Positions 51,846-60,963 of a DNA stretch of 64,000 nucleotides are shown here, one piece after another (position 1 is the first letter of the stretch; each line of letters begins with the position of its first letter). Under the pieces are notes generated by a model. It was given only the letters and a program-made list of their open reading frames with translations, ran no database searches and had not been told where the DNA came from. The translations under genes and the position numbers were made by a program. The stretch is from NCBI GenBank assembly GCA_016794125.1, contig JAEUKT010000003.1, forward strand, positions 124,001 to 188,000, in the 5' to 3' direction. Origin of the DNA: Alphaproteobacteria bacterium. Lineage in GTDB: Bacteria > Pseudomonadota > Alphaproteobacteria > Micavibrionales > UBA2020.

Positions 51846-52733
51846 ATGACACGCCTTCAGGCCGACCTTGTGCTGCTGCTGGTCGCGCTCATCTGGGGCG
51901 CAGCCTTCGTTGCGCAAAAAGACGCGATGGACCATGTGGGCGCCTATACCTTCGTTGCCGCGCGGTTCGGCATTTCGGCGCTGCTGGTGCTGCCGCTGGC
52001 CCTGCGCGAACATAAACGCGGCGCGGCGCCCGATAAAAAAGTTTTTCGTGACCTCGGCCTGCTTTGCCTTGCCTTTTGCGCAGGCGTGCTGTTCCAGCAG
52101 GCGGGGCTTGTGCGTACGACGGTAACCAATGCGGGTTTCCTGACGGGCTTATACGTGCTGTTCACCGCCATTATTTGCGCCGCCGTTTATAAACAAAAAC
52201 TGTCCAGACTGGTTTTTCCGGCCGCCCTGCTGTCGGTTGCCGGCATCGGCATGCTGTCCGGCGGGCTCGACATGGCGCATATGAACAGCGGCGATGCGAT
52301 GGTGCTGCTTTGCGCCGTCGGCTTCGGATTTCAGGTCGCGCTGATCGGCCGCATCATGCAGAAATGGCAGGCGCCCTTCCGCGTCTGCCTGCTGCAATAT
52401 GCCAGCGTCGCACTTGTCGCCACCATCGCGGCCTTCGTTTTTGAAAACCCCGACTGGACGGCGATCCGGCAGGCCGGCTGGGCGATATTATATGCGGGGG
52501 CCATTTCCGGCGGCATCGCCTATACGCTGCAGGTGGTCGCGCAGCAATACACCCCCGCCTCGGATTCCGCGGTCATCATGAGCGGTGAATCCGTCTTCGC
52601 CGCGATCTTCGGTATCTGGCTGATGGGCGACAAACTGACGGCGACAAGCGCCACCGGCTGCGGCCTGATTATCTTTGCCATCCTGATGGTGGAATTCGGG
52701 CCGTCGCTGTTCAGGCGGAAACAGGCCGTTTAA
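51846..52733 (+). CDS. EamA/DMT-family transporter
   Basis: A 295-residue protein with ten hydrophobic helices in two EamA halves. The first half has LVLLLVALIWGAAFVAQKDA and FVAARFGISALLVLPLALRE; the second includes YAGAISGGIAYTLQVVAQQY and SDSAVIMSGESVFAAIFGIW. It is a drug/metabolite transporter of the inner membrane with unknown substrate. It ends with a four-base overlap with the convergent gene. Confidence 0.9.
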   Translation: MTRLQADLVLLLVALIWGAAFVAQKDAMDHVGAYTFVAARFGISALLVLPLALREHKRGAAPDKKVFRDLGLLCLAFCAGVLFQQAGLVRTTVTNAGFLTGLYVLFTAIICAAVYKQKLSRLVFPAALLSVAGIGMLSGGLDMAHMNSGDAMVLLCAVGFGFQVALIGRIMQKWQAPFRVCLLQYASVALVATIAAFVFENPDWTAIRQAGWAILYAGAISGGIAYTLQVVAQQYTPASDSAVIMSGESVFAAIFGIWLMGDKLTATSATGCGLIIFAILMVEFGPSLFRRKQAV

Positions 52734-53836
52734 GGTTTCGTTGGCGGCACGGCGGGCACAGGCGACGGCGGTGCGACTTCGCCCATATATCCCGCAGGCT
52801 GCAAGCCGTCATCCTCGGGCTGTGCTTTCTGGCGGATAACGATGCGGCGCTGGCCGAACAGCCAGTTCATGATACCCGCCGTATATTGGCGCGGATCGGC
52901 GCAGTTGCGGTCGAGGTCGGTCAGTTCGTTATACGACACCACACCGCCCAGCTGTTTTAAAACCTGCGACATGCCCTGCGCCGCGATCACGTCGGTCTGC
53001 TTGTCTTTTGTGCCGTGGAAAATGATGACCGGCGTGCGCAGCATCTTGGGTGCGTCGTTAAAGCTCCACAACCCGCTTGCAACCAGCCCGCCCGCGAAAA
53101 AATCCGAAAACTTGGCGAGCGCGCCATAAACACCGATGCCGCCTTCGCCGCAGCCGACGGCATAAAGGCGTTCGTCGTCGATTTGCAGCGTGGGCAGCAG
53201 GCGCGAGACGAGGATCAGCACGTCTTTCAGCGTCTGGCTGCCTTCGGGATATTTTTTCGACGTCCACAGCGCGGCCGTCTTGCTCTTGCCGAATTCCTGC
53301 CCCGAAAACTTGTCGGGAACCGCCCATGTTTTCTTCGCGGGCGCCTGCGGCACCAGCAGATAGAACGGCGGCAGCTTGGCACGCTGGCTCAGCAGTTGCA
53401 CTGCGCCGTCGGCCATCCCTTTTTCGTCATGCAGAAAAATGACCAGCGGATATTTCACGCCCGGCTCGGGCTTCTGGGGCTTGACCAGATAATAGTATTG
53501 GGTGCGCTGCACATTGTTGTCCTCGATCACGAAACTTTTGCGTGCGCCGAAATATTGCGTGTATTCGCCCATCGGCGTGTCGCTGCGGGGTTTGTCGATG
53601 ACGGGTTTGCCGGGTATGGCCAGCGCCCCAACATCGACATCGACCCCGCCGCCGAAAATCGCGCTGCGTACGGCGGGTATCATCATCAGGCCCGCCAGCA
53701 CGAATACGACGATCACCGCGCCCATCAAAATTTCCGCGCCCTTCTTTTTCGAAGGGCTGGATTGCGGCGCAGGCTTGGCTGCGGTTTTCGGGGCTACGGA
53801 AGTTTCTGTTTTCGGCGGCTGCGGCTGATCGACCAT
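52730..53836 (-). CDS. Membrane-anchored alpha/beta-hydrolase-fold protein, probably inactive
   Basis: A 368-residue protein with a Pro/Lys-rich N-terminus, one membrane helix (ILMGAVIVVFVLAGLMMIPA) and an esterase-like domain facing the periplasm (YPLVIFLHDEKGMADGAVQL, RLYAVGCGEGGIGVYGALAK, TPVIIFHGTKDKQTDVIAA). The nucleophile elbow that should read G-x-S-x-G is G-C-G-E-G, and the late His region reads DLDRNCADPRQY. Both Ser and His are therefore missing, so it is probably a binding protein and not an enzyme. The tail is proline-rich. ATG 53836 has CAGGAA before it. Confidence 0.75.
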   Translation of the reverse strand: MVDQPQPPKTETSVAPKTAAKPAPQSSPSKKKGAEILMGAVIVVFVLAGLMMIPAVRSAIFGGGVDVDVGALAIPGKPVIDKPRSDTPMGEYTQYFGARKSFVIEDNNVQRTQYYYLVKPQKPEPGVKYPLVIFLHDEKGMADGAVQLLSQRAKLPPFYLLVPQAPAKKTWAVPDKFSGQEFGKSKTAALWTSKKYPEGSQTLKDVLILVSRLLPTLQIDDERLYAVGCGEGGIGVYGALAKFSDFFAGGLVASGLWSFNDAPKMLRTPVIIFHGTKDKQTDVIAAQGMSQVLKQLGGVVSYNELTDLDRNCADPRQYTAGIMNWLFGQRRIVIRQKAQPEDDGLQPAGYMGEVAPPSPVPAVPPTKP

Positions 53837-53914
53837 TAAATATATTCCTGCATATAAAACCGCATCCATCATAGCGAAAGACAGATAGGGATGAATAGCG
53901 GGTTTATGCGGGGA

Positions 53915-55075
53915 TCAGGCCGTTTTTCCGTCTTCCGACGTTTTACCGGGCGGCGTTACGCGCACCCGCTGGCTTTCCGACTTCAGCTGGCCGCAAGCGG
54001 CAAGGATATCGGCACCGCGCGCGCGGCGAACGGGCGCGTCATAACCAGCTTCTTCCAATATTCTGGCAAAGCTGTCGATGCGGTTGCCGGAGGAACATTC
54101 ATAACCGCTGCCCGGCCAAGTGTTGAAGGGGATCAGGTTGATCTTGCACGGGATATCGCGCAGCAGCTTCGCCAGCGCATGCGCCTGTTCGTCGCTGTCG
54201 TTCACATCCTTCAGCATCACATACTCGAACGTAATGCGGCGGTTTTCGGACAGGCCGGGATAATTGCGGCAGGCGGCCAGCAATTCCTCCAGCGGGTATT
54301 TATTGTTGATCGGCATGATCGACGAACGCAGCTCGTTCGACGGCGCATGGAGCGAAATGGCGAGGTTGACGTTCAGTTCTTCCCCGCATTGCACGATCTG
54401 CGGCACAACGCCGGAGGTGGAGAGCGTGATACGGCGCTTGGAAATGCCAAGGCCTTCTTCATCCATGCAAATCTTCAGGGCTTTGGCGACGTTGTCGTAG
54501 TTATACAGCGGCTCGCCCATGCCCATCATGACGATATTGGTCAGGTCGCGGCCTTCGTCTTTTTTGTCCTTGGCCGGCCATTCGTCAAGCGCGTCGCGGG
54601 CGAACATAATCTGCTGCAAAATCTCGTTCGCGCCAAGGTTGCGCACCAGCGGCTGCGTGCCGGTATGGCAGAATTTGCAGGTCAGCGTGCAGCCGACCTG
54701 CGATGAAACGCACAATGTTCCCCGCTTGGCTTCGGGAATAAACACCGCCTCCACCTGCTGGCCGTCTGACATGCCGAGCAGCCATTTGATGGTGCCATCT
54801 TCTGACTTCTGTTCGGTGATCAGCTTCGGACGCTCGATCGAATATTTTTCGGTCAGGGTCGCGCGCAGCTCTTTGGGCAGGTTGGCCATGCTTTCAAAAT
54901 CGCGCACGCCGCGATGGTACAGCCAATGCCATACCTGCTTGGAGCGGAAGCCCGGCAGGTTATGGATCGACAGCACTTCTTTCAGCTCCTCGGGATTCAG
55001 CCCGATCAGCGGAATGCGCCCCTGTGCGTCGGTGCGCGGGGCGGCGAATTTGCCGGCATGTGATGCGATGCTCAT
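53915..55075 (-). CDS. rlmN: 23S rRNA/tRNA adenine C2-methyltransferase RlmN
   Basis: A 386-residue radical-SAM enzyme. The iron-sulphur motif is [19 protein letters not shown] (Cys129, Cys133 and Cys136). Other signatures are [60 protein letters not shown] and the C-terminal [15 protein letters not shown] with the methyl-carrying Cys. It methylates A2503 of 23S rRNA and some tRNAs. Length is standard. Confidence 0.96.
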   Translation of the reverse strand: MSIASHAGKFAAPRTDAQGRIPLIGLNPEELKEVLSIHNLPGFRSKQVWHWLYHRGVRDFESMANLPKELRATLTEKYSIERPKLITEQKSEDGTIKWLLGMSDGQQVEAVFIPEAKRGTLCVSSQVGCTLTCKFCHTGTQPLVRNLGANEILQQIMFARDALDEWPAKDKKDEGRDLTNIVMMGMGEPLYNYDNVAKALKICMDEEGLGISKRRITLSTSGVVPQIVQCGEELNVNLAISLHAPSNELRSSIMPINNKYPLEELLAACRNYPGLSENRRITFEYVMLKDVNDSDEQAHALAKLLRDIPCKINLIPFNTWPGSGYECSSGNRIDSFARILEEAGYDAPVRRARGADILAACGQLKSESQRVRVTPPGKTSEDGKTA

Positions 55076-55205
55076 GAAATAACCAGACCTTTCGGGGACT
55101 TATATAGTCGATATTATCGAAAAAGGCAAAGCTTTCAGGCCTTGCGGTTGTATTCAAACCTGAAATCGCCAATAATCGTAACGCATTAATGGCTTGGAGG
55201 CGAGG

Positions 55206-55988
55206 ATGTGGCGGCAAAAGACCGATAAAAGACTGGTGGCAGCGGGGTTACTGATCCTCGCGCTCATTATCGGCTACAACTCGTGGAACGACATGCAGCC
55301 GAAGCCTTTCGTCACGCACAAGGTCACGATGACCGCCTATACGCTCGTTACGCGGCAGGAAGATATCGCTGCCGTCAAAAAAGACGAGAACGCTTCCGGC
55401 ATTTTCTGGGCTGGCGACATCGCCGGCGACCCGCCCGCGATTACCCCCTCGCCGCTTCCGCCCACCGGCCTGACGCAGCAGTCGTCCATGCCGCTGTTCA
55501 AAATGGAAAGCCTGCCGCCCCGGCTGTCGCCCCTTTTCGATGCGATTGCGGTCGCGATCAAGCCCTGGGTTGAACATACCAGCACGGTCAACGATATATA
55601 TATAGATTACCTCAGCACGAGCCCCGACCTTGACGGCCTTAGCTCTCTGACCAACGGCATCCGCGGGTATTTCGAACAACAATACTGGGTGGTAGTCGGC
55701 CTGCGTCGCACATCGCTGTCCTACCCGCAGGAAACAATCACGAAGCTTGGCAACATGCTGAAGTCTGTCGAGTATTTCGTTTATTACCTCGACGATGTGA
55801 CGGCAAAAGGCGAAACGCTTGCCCAGACCGTCATGCGCATTGGCAAGGAAGGCATCCCCTTCATGCTGCGCACATCGTCCGTACCGGATTATGAGGAGCT
55901 GCGTAAAAACATGCCGGAAAGCCAGCAATCATTTGGCGGGTTTATCATCGACGCAGCGAAACCTGCACCTGAGGAGAAAGCGAAATGA
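55206..55988 (+). CDS. Membrane-anchored protein of unknown function
   Basis: A 260-residue protein with one N-terminal membrane helix (LVAAGLLILALIIGYNSWND) and a periplasmic part that includes a proline-rich stretch and two ordered segments: YWVVVGLRRTSLSYPQETIT and LGNMLKSVEYFVYYLDDVTA. No family is recognised. GGAGG at 55196-55200 favours ATG 55206 over TTG 55194. Its stop overlaps the bcp start (ATGA), so the two are coupled. Confidence 0.7.
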   Translation: MWRQKTDKRLVAAGLLILALIIGYNSWNDMQPKPFVTHKVTMTAYTLVTRQEDIAAVKKDENASGIFWAGDIAGDPPAITPSPLPPTGLTQQSSMPLFKMESLPPRLSPLFDAIAVAIKPWVEHTSTVNDIYIDYLSTSPDLDGLSSLTNGIRGYFEQQYWVVVGLRRTSLSYPQETITKLGNMLKSVEYFVYYLDDVTAKGETLAQTVMRIGKEGIPFMLRTSSVPDYEELRKNMPESQQSFGGFIIDAAKPAPEEKAK

Positions 55989-56449
55989 CATTGGAAGTCG
56001 GAGATAAAGTACCTGCGTTCAAAGGTGTAACGGACAAGGGCCCGATCAGCGCAAAAGACCTGAAAGGGTCGAACGCGGTCATCTATTTCTACCCCAAGGA
56101 CGATACGCCCGGCTGCACCATCGAGGCCTGCGCCTTCCGGGACAACCTGCCCAAATTCACCAAAATGAACGCAAAGGTTTTCGGGGTTTCCAAAGATGAC
56201 CTCAAGTCGCACGAGAAGTTCACCAGGAAGTTCGAGCTGCCCTTCACCCTCATTAGTGACAATGACGGCAGCATCTGCGAATCCTTCGGCACCTGGGTCG
56301 AAAAGAAAAACTACGGCAAAACCTATATGGGCATCGAACGCGCCACTTACCTTGTCGATGCCGATGGTGTCATCCGCCACATATGGCGAAAAGTAAAGGC
56401 CGCCGGCCACGCCGAAGAGGTCTTGGCAGCGGTTAAAAAATTAAAATAA
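55985..56449 (+). CDS. bcp: Thiol peroxidase, Bcp family peroxiredoxin
   Basis: A 154-residue peroxiredoxin that reduces hydrogen and lipid peroxides with thioredoxin. The active site is YPKDDTPGCTIEACAFRDNL, with peroxidatic Cys44 and a second Cys49, the atypical two-Cys arrangement. FGVSKDDLKSHEKFTRKFEL and GIERATYLVDADGVIRHIWR are typical. The ATG is coupled to the preceding gene. Confidence 0.95.
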   Translation: MTLEVGDKVPAFKGVTDKGPISAKDLKGSNAVIYFYPKDDTPGCTIEACAFRDNLPKFTKMNAKVFGVSKDDLKSHEKFTRKFELPFTLISDNDGSICESFGTWVEKKNYGKTYMGIERATYLVDADGVIRHIWRKVKAAGHAEEVLAAVKKLK

Positions 56450-56817
56450 AACAATATTTTGAATAAGTTAGTTAAAGTTAATTTTTAACTGTTTTTGTCA
56501 ATGAAGATTTATGCGGATTCAGCTTGCAAAAGCCTGAGTGGTTATGTAATGTAACAGCCAGTTACAAAACAAATTCTGCTTGCCTTTTGAATCGCTTACA
56601 GATTAATCTGCATTCACTTCAGTAAGACAATTCAAGCGACAAACAGAATTCGAGATTGGTAGGCTTCGGCCTGCCAGGGTAATCAAGCAGGCAGTTAAAC
56701 TCCCCTGAAACCCCAAAACCCCACTTGGTTACCCAAAAATTGAAAAACCCCCGGACGCACAGTCCGGGGGTTTTGCTTTGCGCACTGCGCTGTTAATCTG
56801 CGCAGCGGAGGAACACC
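56450..56817. other. Gene-free region with a candidate small RNA
   Basis: About 370 bases without a protein gene. It holds a perfect 12-base palindrome CAGATTAATCTG at 56599-56610, a hairpin with a TTCG loop near 56657-56674, C-rich runs at 56700-56735, and a strong terminator at 56744-56774. A terminator nearly 300 bases after bcp, and in front of the Sel1 gene, suggests a separate transcript. I see no tRNA, and the sequence did not match a small RNA I know. Confidence 0.5.
56744..56778 (+). terminator. Strong rho-independent terminator
   Basis: A 13-base perfect stem, AAAACCCCCGGAC at 56744-56756 with GTCCGGGGGTTTT at 56762-56774, and loop GCACA. It ends in a T run on the plus strand. It would stop transcripts from bcp or from a small RNA in the gap and isolate the Sel1 gene that follows. 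Confidence 0.93.
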
Positions 56818-57741
56818 GTGACCGAAGACGACAAACGCATTTTGCTGGCGCTGATCTGGGCGCTGAAACCCGCCGACCTGTCTGTGCTGCAGGCCTGCCT
56901 GCAGGGATCGCCCGATGCCCAGATCCTGACGCAGCAGGATTCCGCCAACGGCCATTTCCTCGCCCAGCTTGCCCGTATGGGGCTGGCCGCTGAACATCCC
57001 GATGCCCTGCCCGACGACAACCCCGGCCGCGCCGCCCGCGCCCTGAACGACAAGACAACCGGCTACAGCCTGACCGCCAAAGGCCGCGAAGTGCTGCCGC
57101 AGGGAATCAGGTTTGCCCTGTCGCGCGGCTATCCGCCGGAAGAAGCGCTGGTCGAAACATCGACGCTGTCGATTTTGCAGAAATATGCGAGCGCCGAAAA
57201 CGCCGAAGCGATCAACAAACTGGCCGGCCTGTTCCTCGAAGGCCGCGGCGTGCCGGAAAACGAAAAGCAGGCCGCCGCCCTGTACCGCAAGGCCGCCGAA
57301 AAAGGCGACCGCCTTGCGCACAACAATCTTGGCATACTCCACATCCTTGGGCGCGGCGTTCCGAAAGACCTGACCGCCGCGCATAACTGGTTCCGCCTGG
57401 GCGCCGCGCTGGGCAGCACAGGCGCGATGGACAATCTTGGCGAATTATACCTGAAGGGCATGGGCGTTCCACGCGATGCATCCATCGCCGCCGGCTGGTT
57501 CCTGATGGCCGCCAACCATGGCTTCAAGCAGGCAAAATGCAAGCTGGGCGTCATGTACGCCGTCGGCGACGGCGTGCCGAAGGATGATGTGCAATCCTAT
57601 ATCTGGTTCAGCCTCGGCATCGCCGACGGGCTCGATGCAGCAAAAGAGCGCGACGAAGTGGCCGCGCGCCTGACAAAAGCCCAGATAAAGGAAGCAGACA
57701 AATTCGTCGCGGCATGGAAGCCGGCCCCCAAGGCGGCATAG
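56818..57741 (+). CDS. Sel1-repeat protein, cytoplasmic
   Basis: A 307-residue protein without a signal peptide. The first 110 residues are unknown. At least four Sel1-like repeats follow: EAINKLAGLFLEGRGVPENE, RLAHNNLGILHILGRGVPKD, GAMDNLGELYLKGMGVPRDA and KQAKCKLGVMYAVGDGVPKD. They form a helical solenoid for protein contact. The start is GTG at 56818 with a perfect GGAGGA five bases before it. It lies directly after the strong terminator. Confidence 0.85.
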   Translation: MTEDDKRILLALIWALKPADLSVLQACLQGSPDAQILTQQDSANGHFLAQLARMGLAAEHPDALPDDNPGRAARALNDKTTGYSLTAKGREVLPQGIRFALSRGYPPEEALVETSTLSILQKYASAENAEAINKLAGLFLEGRGVPENEKQAAALYRKAAEKGDRLAHNNLGILHILGRGVPKDLTAAHNWFRLGAALGSTGAMDNLGELYLKGMGVPRDASIAAGWFLMAANHGFKQAKCKLGVMYAVGDGVPKDDVQSYIWFSLGIADGLDAAKERDEVAARLTKAQIKEADKFVAAWKPAPKAA

Positions 57742-57758
57742 CCGATCGGCAGAGCTTA

Positions 57759-58130
57759 TTATGCGCGATTCAGCAGTGCGTCGATGCGCGACGACAGCAT
57801 CTCGAAATCCACCGGTTTTTCGATATAGGCGGCGGGGTTCAGGTGATCGACGGCGGCCTTGTCGCGCGCATCGGTCAGCGCGGTCAGGAAAATGAACGGC
57901 ACATCGATGAATTGCGGATGCGCGCCGCGGATGCGCTCCAGCACATCAAAACCCGACATGCCCGGCATGGCGCGGTCGCACAGCACAAGGTCAGGCTCGG
58001 TCTCGAGGAATTTTTGCAGCCCTTCTTCGCCGTTCGCGGCCTCGATCACCTTGTGGCCCTGCACGGTCAGTTCGTCCAGCAGCATTTCGCGCACCGGCGC
58101 TTCGTCTTCGATCAGCAGAATCTTGGCCAT
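57759..58130 (-). CDS. Single-domain response regulator
   Basis: A 123-residue receiver domain with no output domain. MAKILLIEDEAPVREMLLDE gives the acidic pocket; the phosphoacceptor is Asp52 in LVLCDRAMPGMSGFDVLERI; IFLTALTD and AYIEKPVDFEML supply the conserved Thr and Lys. ATG 58130 follows a GGAGGG site. It is downstream of, and 37 bases from, the sensor kinase gene and is probably its phosphorylation partner. Confidence 0.9.
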   Translation of the reverse strand: MAKILLIEDEAPVREMLLDELTVQGHKVIEAANGEEGLQKFLETEPDLVLCDRAMPGMSGFDVLERIRGAHPQFIDVPFIFLTALTDARDKAAVDHLNPAAYIEKPVDFEMLSSRIDALLNRA

Positions 58131-58167
58131 CGGGCCCTCCCGTAACTGTATCTTCATCGCGCTCCCC

Positions 58168-60102
58168 CTAATGGCTGTCTAATGGCAGCCTTACGGTGAC
58201 GACTGTACCAACGCCTTCCTTGCTGCGCAAGGTGACTTCGCCGCCATGCAGCGCGACAAACTGTTTCACGAGGCTGAGGCCAAGGCCGGAACCCGGAATC
58301 CCCGCCGATGTTTTGGCGCGGAAATATTTCTCGAACACTTTTTCAACTTCGTCTGCGGGAATGCCGATGCCGTGATCCTGCACCTCGATGAATACATAAT
58401 TACCTTCAGCAAAAGCGGAGACCTCCACCCGCTCGGCACCCGGCGAATATTTCACGGCATTCGACAGCAGGTTGGTCATCATCTGACGGATCACCTTGTC
58501 ATCGAGGAACATGACCGTGGGCACGTTGCGTGCCTCGAACGAAATCTTGTGGCCGGGGGAAATATCCTGCTGGTCGTTCACGGCTTCACGGATAATATGC
58601 GATAAATCACATGCGCCGCGCTGCAGCTCCAGCCGACCGCTTTCCATCATATGCGCCGACAGGATGGTTTCGATCAGGCGCACCAGCCGGTCCACGGCGG
58701 CGCGGATGGTCGATGTGCGTTTTTCCAACGCCTCCTTGCCGATCGTGTCGCCGCGCTTATGGATGATCTGCGCGTTGCCGTCGATGATCGTCAGCGGCGT
58801 GCGGAATTCATGGCTGACCATCGACACGAATGTTTTTTGCTGCTCGACAACCGCTTTTTCCTTGGCCAGCGCCGTGGCCAGCTCCGCGGTCTGCGCGGCC
58901 AGCAATGCCTGCTGGCGCTTGTAATCGGTGATATTCGTCGTGGAGATCACGATGCCGTTGTTCGCCGTCCGTCGCGCCTGCATCCGCACCCAGGTGCCGT
59001 TATGCATCTTGTATTCTTTGCTGCCCTTGGGGTTCTGCCACCATTCCTTCATCTCTTCGTAACGCGGGTCGCCCGGCTCCAGCCCTACTTCATGTGTCAC
59101 AACCTTGAAGGCGTCCATCACATGGACGCCCGGCGCCAAAAGCTTCGCGCTATGGGGGTAAAAGCTATAGTAATGCCGGCTGACAAAATCGATCATCCCG
59201 TTTTCATCGATGGCGATCAGCGCGTCGGGGCTGGCGGCGATCACGGCATCGGCGCGGCGGTTGGCGGCGGCAGCCTCCTGTGTGCGTTCCTCGACCAGCA
59301 CCTCCAGCCGTTTGCGGTATTCGGCCAGTTCATGTTCGGCATGCTTGTGCGCGGTCACGTCGCGCATATGCAGCACGACCGCTTGCACCGTCACGTTGCG
59401 CAGCAGGTTCGACCCGCTTGCCTCGAAATCCAGCCAGATGCCGCGTTTGTGCCAGAACTTGAACGATGTCGGCGATGCATCCTCACCGGAATGATGGGTC
59501 GCCAGCCAGCGGAACTGGTCTTCGAATTCCACCTTGTCGCTGGCATGCAGGAAGCTGAAGAACGGCTGGCCCATCACCTCCCATATCTCGTAATCCAGCT
59601 GGCGGGTGAAGGCGGGGCTGGTGTAAAGGATGATCCCCGCCGCATCCAGCAGCACAAGAATATCGTTCGAATGTTCGATGATGCCGCGGAAGCGTTCTTC
59701 CCCCTGCTCGATCCTCGCCTCGGCTGCCGCCAGCTCCTTGAGCACCAGCAGCTTTTCCAGCAGGTGCTTGCCCAGCTCGGACTGCAGGTCGCCAAGGCTC
59801 ATGACCTCGTCGATGCCCATGTTCAGATAGACGCGGCGCTTCATGCCGGGGTTGTCATCCAGCACGACATAGGTCTTGCGCGGGAACAGGCGCACGATGC
59901 GCGCGATATCGTCGCCCGTCAGGCCGCCATTGCCGTCGATGAATATAAGGTCGGGGTCGCGGTCGATCTCGGTCAGGCGTTCCAGGGGGTGCGTCAGGAA
60001 GCTGAAAACATAGCCCTCGAGGTTATTAACCATAATATCTTCAAGGGCATGCTGGGTATCCAGCCCCCTTGCAACCACAAGACTATTTAATATCTGCGTC
60101 AT
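58168..60102 (-). CDS. PAS-domain sensor histidine kinase
   Basis: A 644-residue protein without membrane segments. The first 130 residues have a receiver-like fold (LIFIDGNGGLTGDDIARIVR) but no clear phosphoacceptor Asp in context. Two PAS domains follow (RFRGIIEHSNDILVLLDAAG; DAVIAASPDALIAIDENGMI), separated by a coiled coil. The HisKA box is SMVSHEFRTPLTIIDGNAQI, and the ATPase has N (LLSNAVKYSPGAE), G1 (VQDHGIGIPADEVEKVFEKY) and G2 (GSGLGLSLVKQFV). It should autophosphorylate and pass the phosphate to the receiver gene just downstream. It probably senses a cytoplasmic signal. Confidence 0.92.
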   Translation of the reverse strand: MTQILNSLVVARGLDTQHALEDIMVNNLEGYVFSFLTHPLERLTEIDRDPDLIFIDGNGGLTGDDIARIVRLFPRKTYVVLDDNPGMKRRVYLNMGIDEVMSLGDLQSELGKHLLEKLLVLKELAAAEARIEQGEERFRGIIEHSNDILVLLDAAGIILYTSPAFTRQLDYEIWEVMGQPFFSFLHASDKVEFEDQFRWLATHHSGEDASPTSFKFWHKRGIWLDFEASGSNLLRNVTVQAVVLHMRDVTAHKHAEHELAEYRKRLEVLVEERTQEAAAANRRADAVIAASPDALIAIDENGMIDFVSRHYYSFYPHSAKLLAPGVHVMDAFKVVTHEVGLEPGDPRYEEMKEWWQNPKGSKEYKMHNGTWVRMQARRTANNGIVISTTNITDYKRQQALLAAQTAELATALAKEKAVVEQQKTFVSMVSHEFRTPLTIIDGNAQIIHKRGDTIGKEALEKRTSTIRAAVDRLVRLIETILSAHMMESGRLELQRGACDLSHIIREAVNDQQDISPGHKISFEARNVPTVMFLDDKVIRQMMTNLLSNAVKYSPGAERVEVSAFAEGNYVFIEVQDHGIGIPADEVEKVFEKYFRAKTSAGIPGSGLGLSLVKQFVALHGGEVTLRSKEGVGTVVTVRLPLDSH

Positions 60103-60278
60103 GCCCCTTCACATCCCCTGCCGGACATTATATATCAAGGAACAGCGGCGATAAATGGCGGATACGCCACCATTATTTCTTGACATATCAGGACAGTCGA
60201 GTATATTGCCCATCTCGGACGCCCGATGGCGAGCCGTAAAGATTCCTGATAAACACTTGAAATGAAACGGTCATAGCT

Positions 60279-60593
60279 ATGTACGCAGTCATTAAAACCG
60301 GTGGTAAGCAGTATCGCGTGAAGAAGGATGATATCCTGCGAGTCGAACTGCTCGACGCCAAAAAAGGTGACAAAGTCACCCTGAACGAAGTCCTGATGGT
60401 CGGCAGCGCCGATGGCAAAGCAAAATTCGGCGCCCCCACGATTTCGGGTGCGAGCGTGAGCGCAGAAGTTGTGGACCAGATCCGCGACGACAAAGTCATC
60501 GTTTTCAAGAAAAAGCGCCGCCAGAACTATCGCCGCAAAAACGGCCATCGCCAGAACCTGCTGGTTCTGAAGATCACCGGCATCACGGGTTAA
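60279..60593 (+). CDS. rplU: 50S ribosomal protein L21
   Basis: A 104-residue ribosomal protein: [20 protein letters not shown] at the start and [20 protein letters not shown] near the end. Both are diagnostic for L21, which contacts 23S rRNA. It heads the conserved rplU-rpmA-obgE cluster and is divergent from the sensor kinase. Confidence 0.98.
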   Translation: MYAVIKTGGKQYRVKKDDILRVELLDAKKGDKVTLNEVLMVGSADGKAKFGAPTISGASVSAEVVDQIRDDKVIVFKKKRRQNYRRKNGHRQNLLVLKITGITG

Positions 60594-60621
60594 GTTTTAC
60601 TAGTCTTTAGGAGTATATAAA

Positions 60622-60891
60622 ATGGCACATAAGAAAGCCGGTGGCTCATCCAGAAACGGTCGCGATTCAGCCGGCCAGCGCCTGGGCGTGAAAGTCTATG
60701 GCGGCCAGGAAATCAGCAACGGCGGCATCATCGTGCGCCAGCGCGGCACGCAATACCACCCCGGCAAATTCGTCGGCATCGGCAAAGACCACACGATCTT
60801 CGCCAAGCGCGACGGCGTTGTGAAATTCCACGGCGGCCTGAAAGGCCGTCAGTACATCTCGGTCGTTCCGGCGAACGAGTCGGCGGAATAA
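60622..60891 (+). CDS. rpmA: 50S ribosomal protein L27
   Basis: An 89-residue protein: [20 protein letters not shown], then [20 protein letters not shown]. The N-terminus reaches the peptidyl-transferase centre. There is no cleavable N-terminal extension like that of Firmicutes. It follows rplU by 28 bases, and a terminator lies before obgE. Confidence 0.98.
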   Translation: MAHKKAGGSSRNGRDSAGQRLGVKVYGGQEISNGGIIVRQRGTQYHPGKFVGIGKDHTIFAKRDGVVKFHGGLKGRQYISVVPANESAE

Positions 60892-60917
60892 GCTTCCGTC
60901 TGTAATGAATTTTAAAG

Positions 60918-60945
60918 ACCGGGGAATTTCCATTCCCCGGTTTTT
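60918..60945 (+). terminator. Terminator between rpmA and obgE
   Basis: A ten-base stem, ACCGGGGAAT at 60918-60927 with ATTCCCCGGT at 60932-60941, loop TTCC, followed by TTTTATTT. It would cut most transcription after rpmA and leave obgE at a lower level, which fits the different amounts needed of ribosomal protein and GTPase. Confidence 0.9.
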
Positions 60946-60963
60946 ATTTAGGCATCCACTCCC

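Noticed and set aside
58651-60090. 479-codon plus-strand frame across the sensor kinase
   Set aside because: Mirror of a clear histidine kinase; no family motif or ribosome site.
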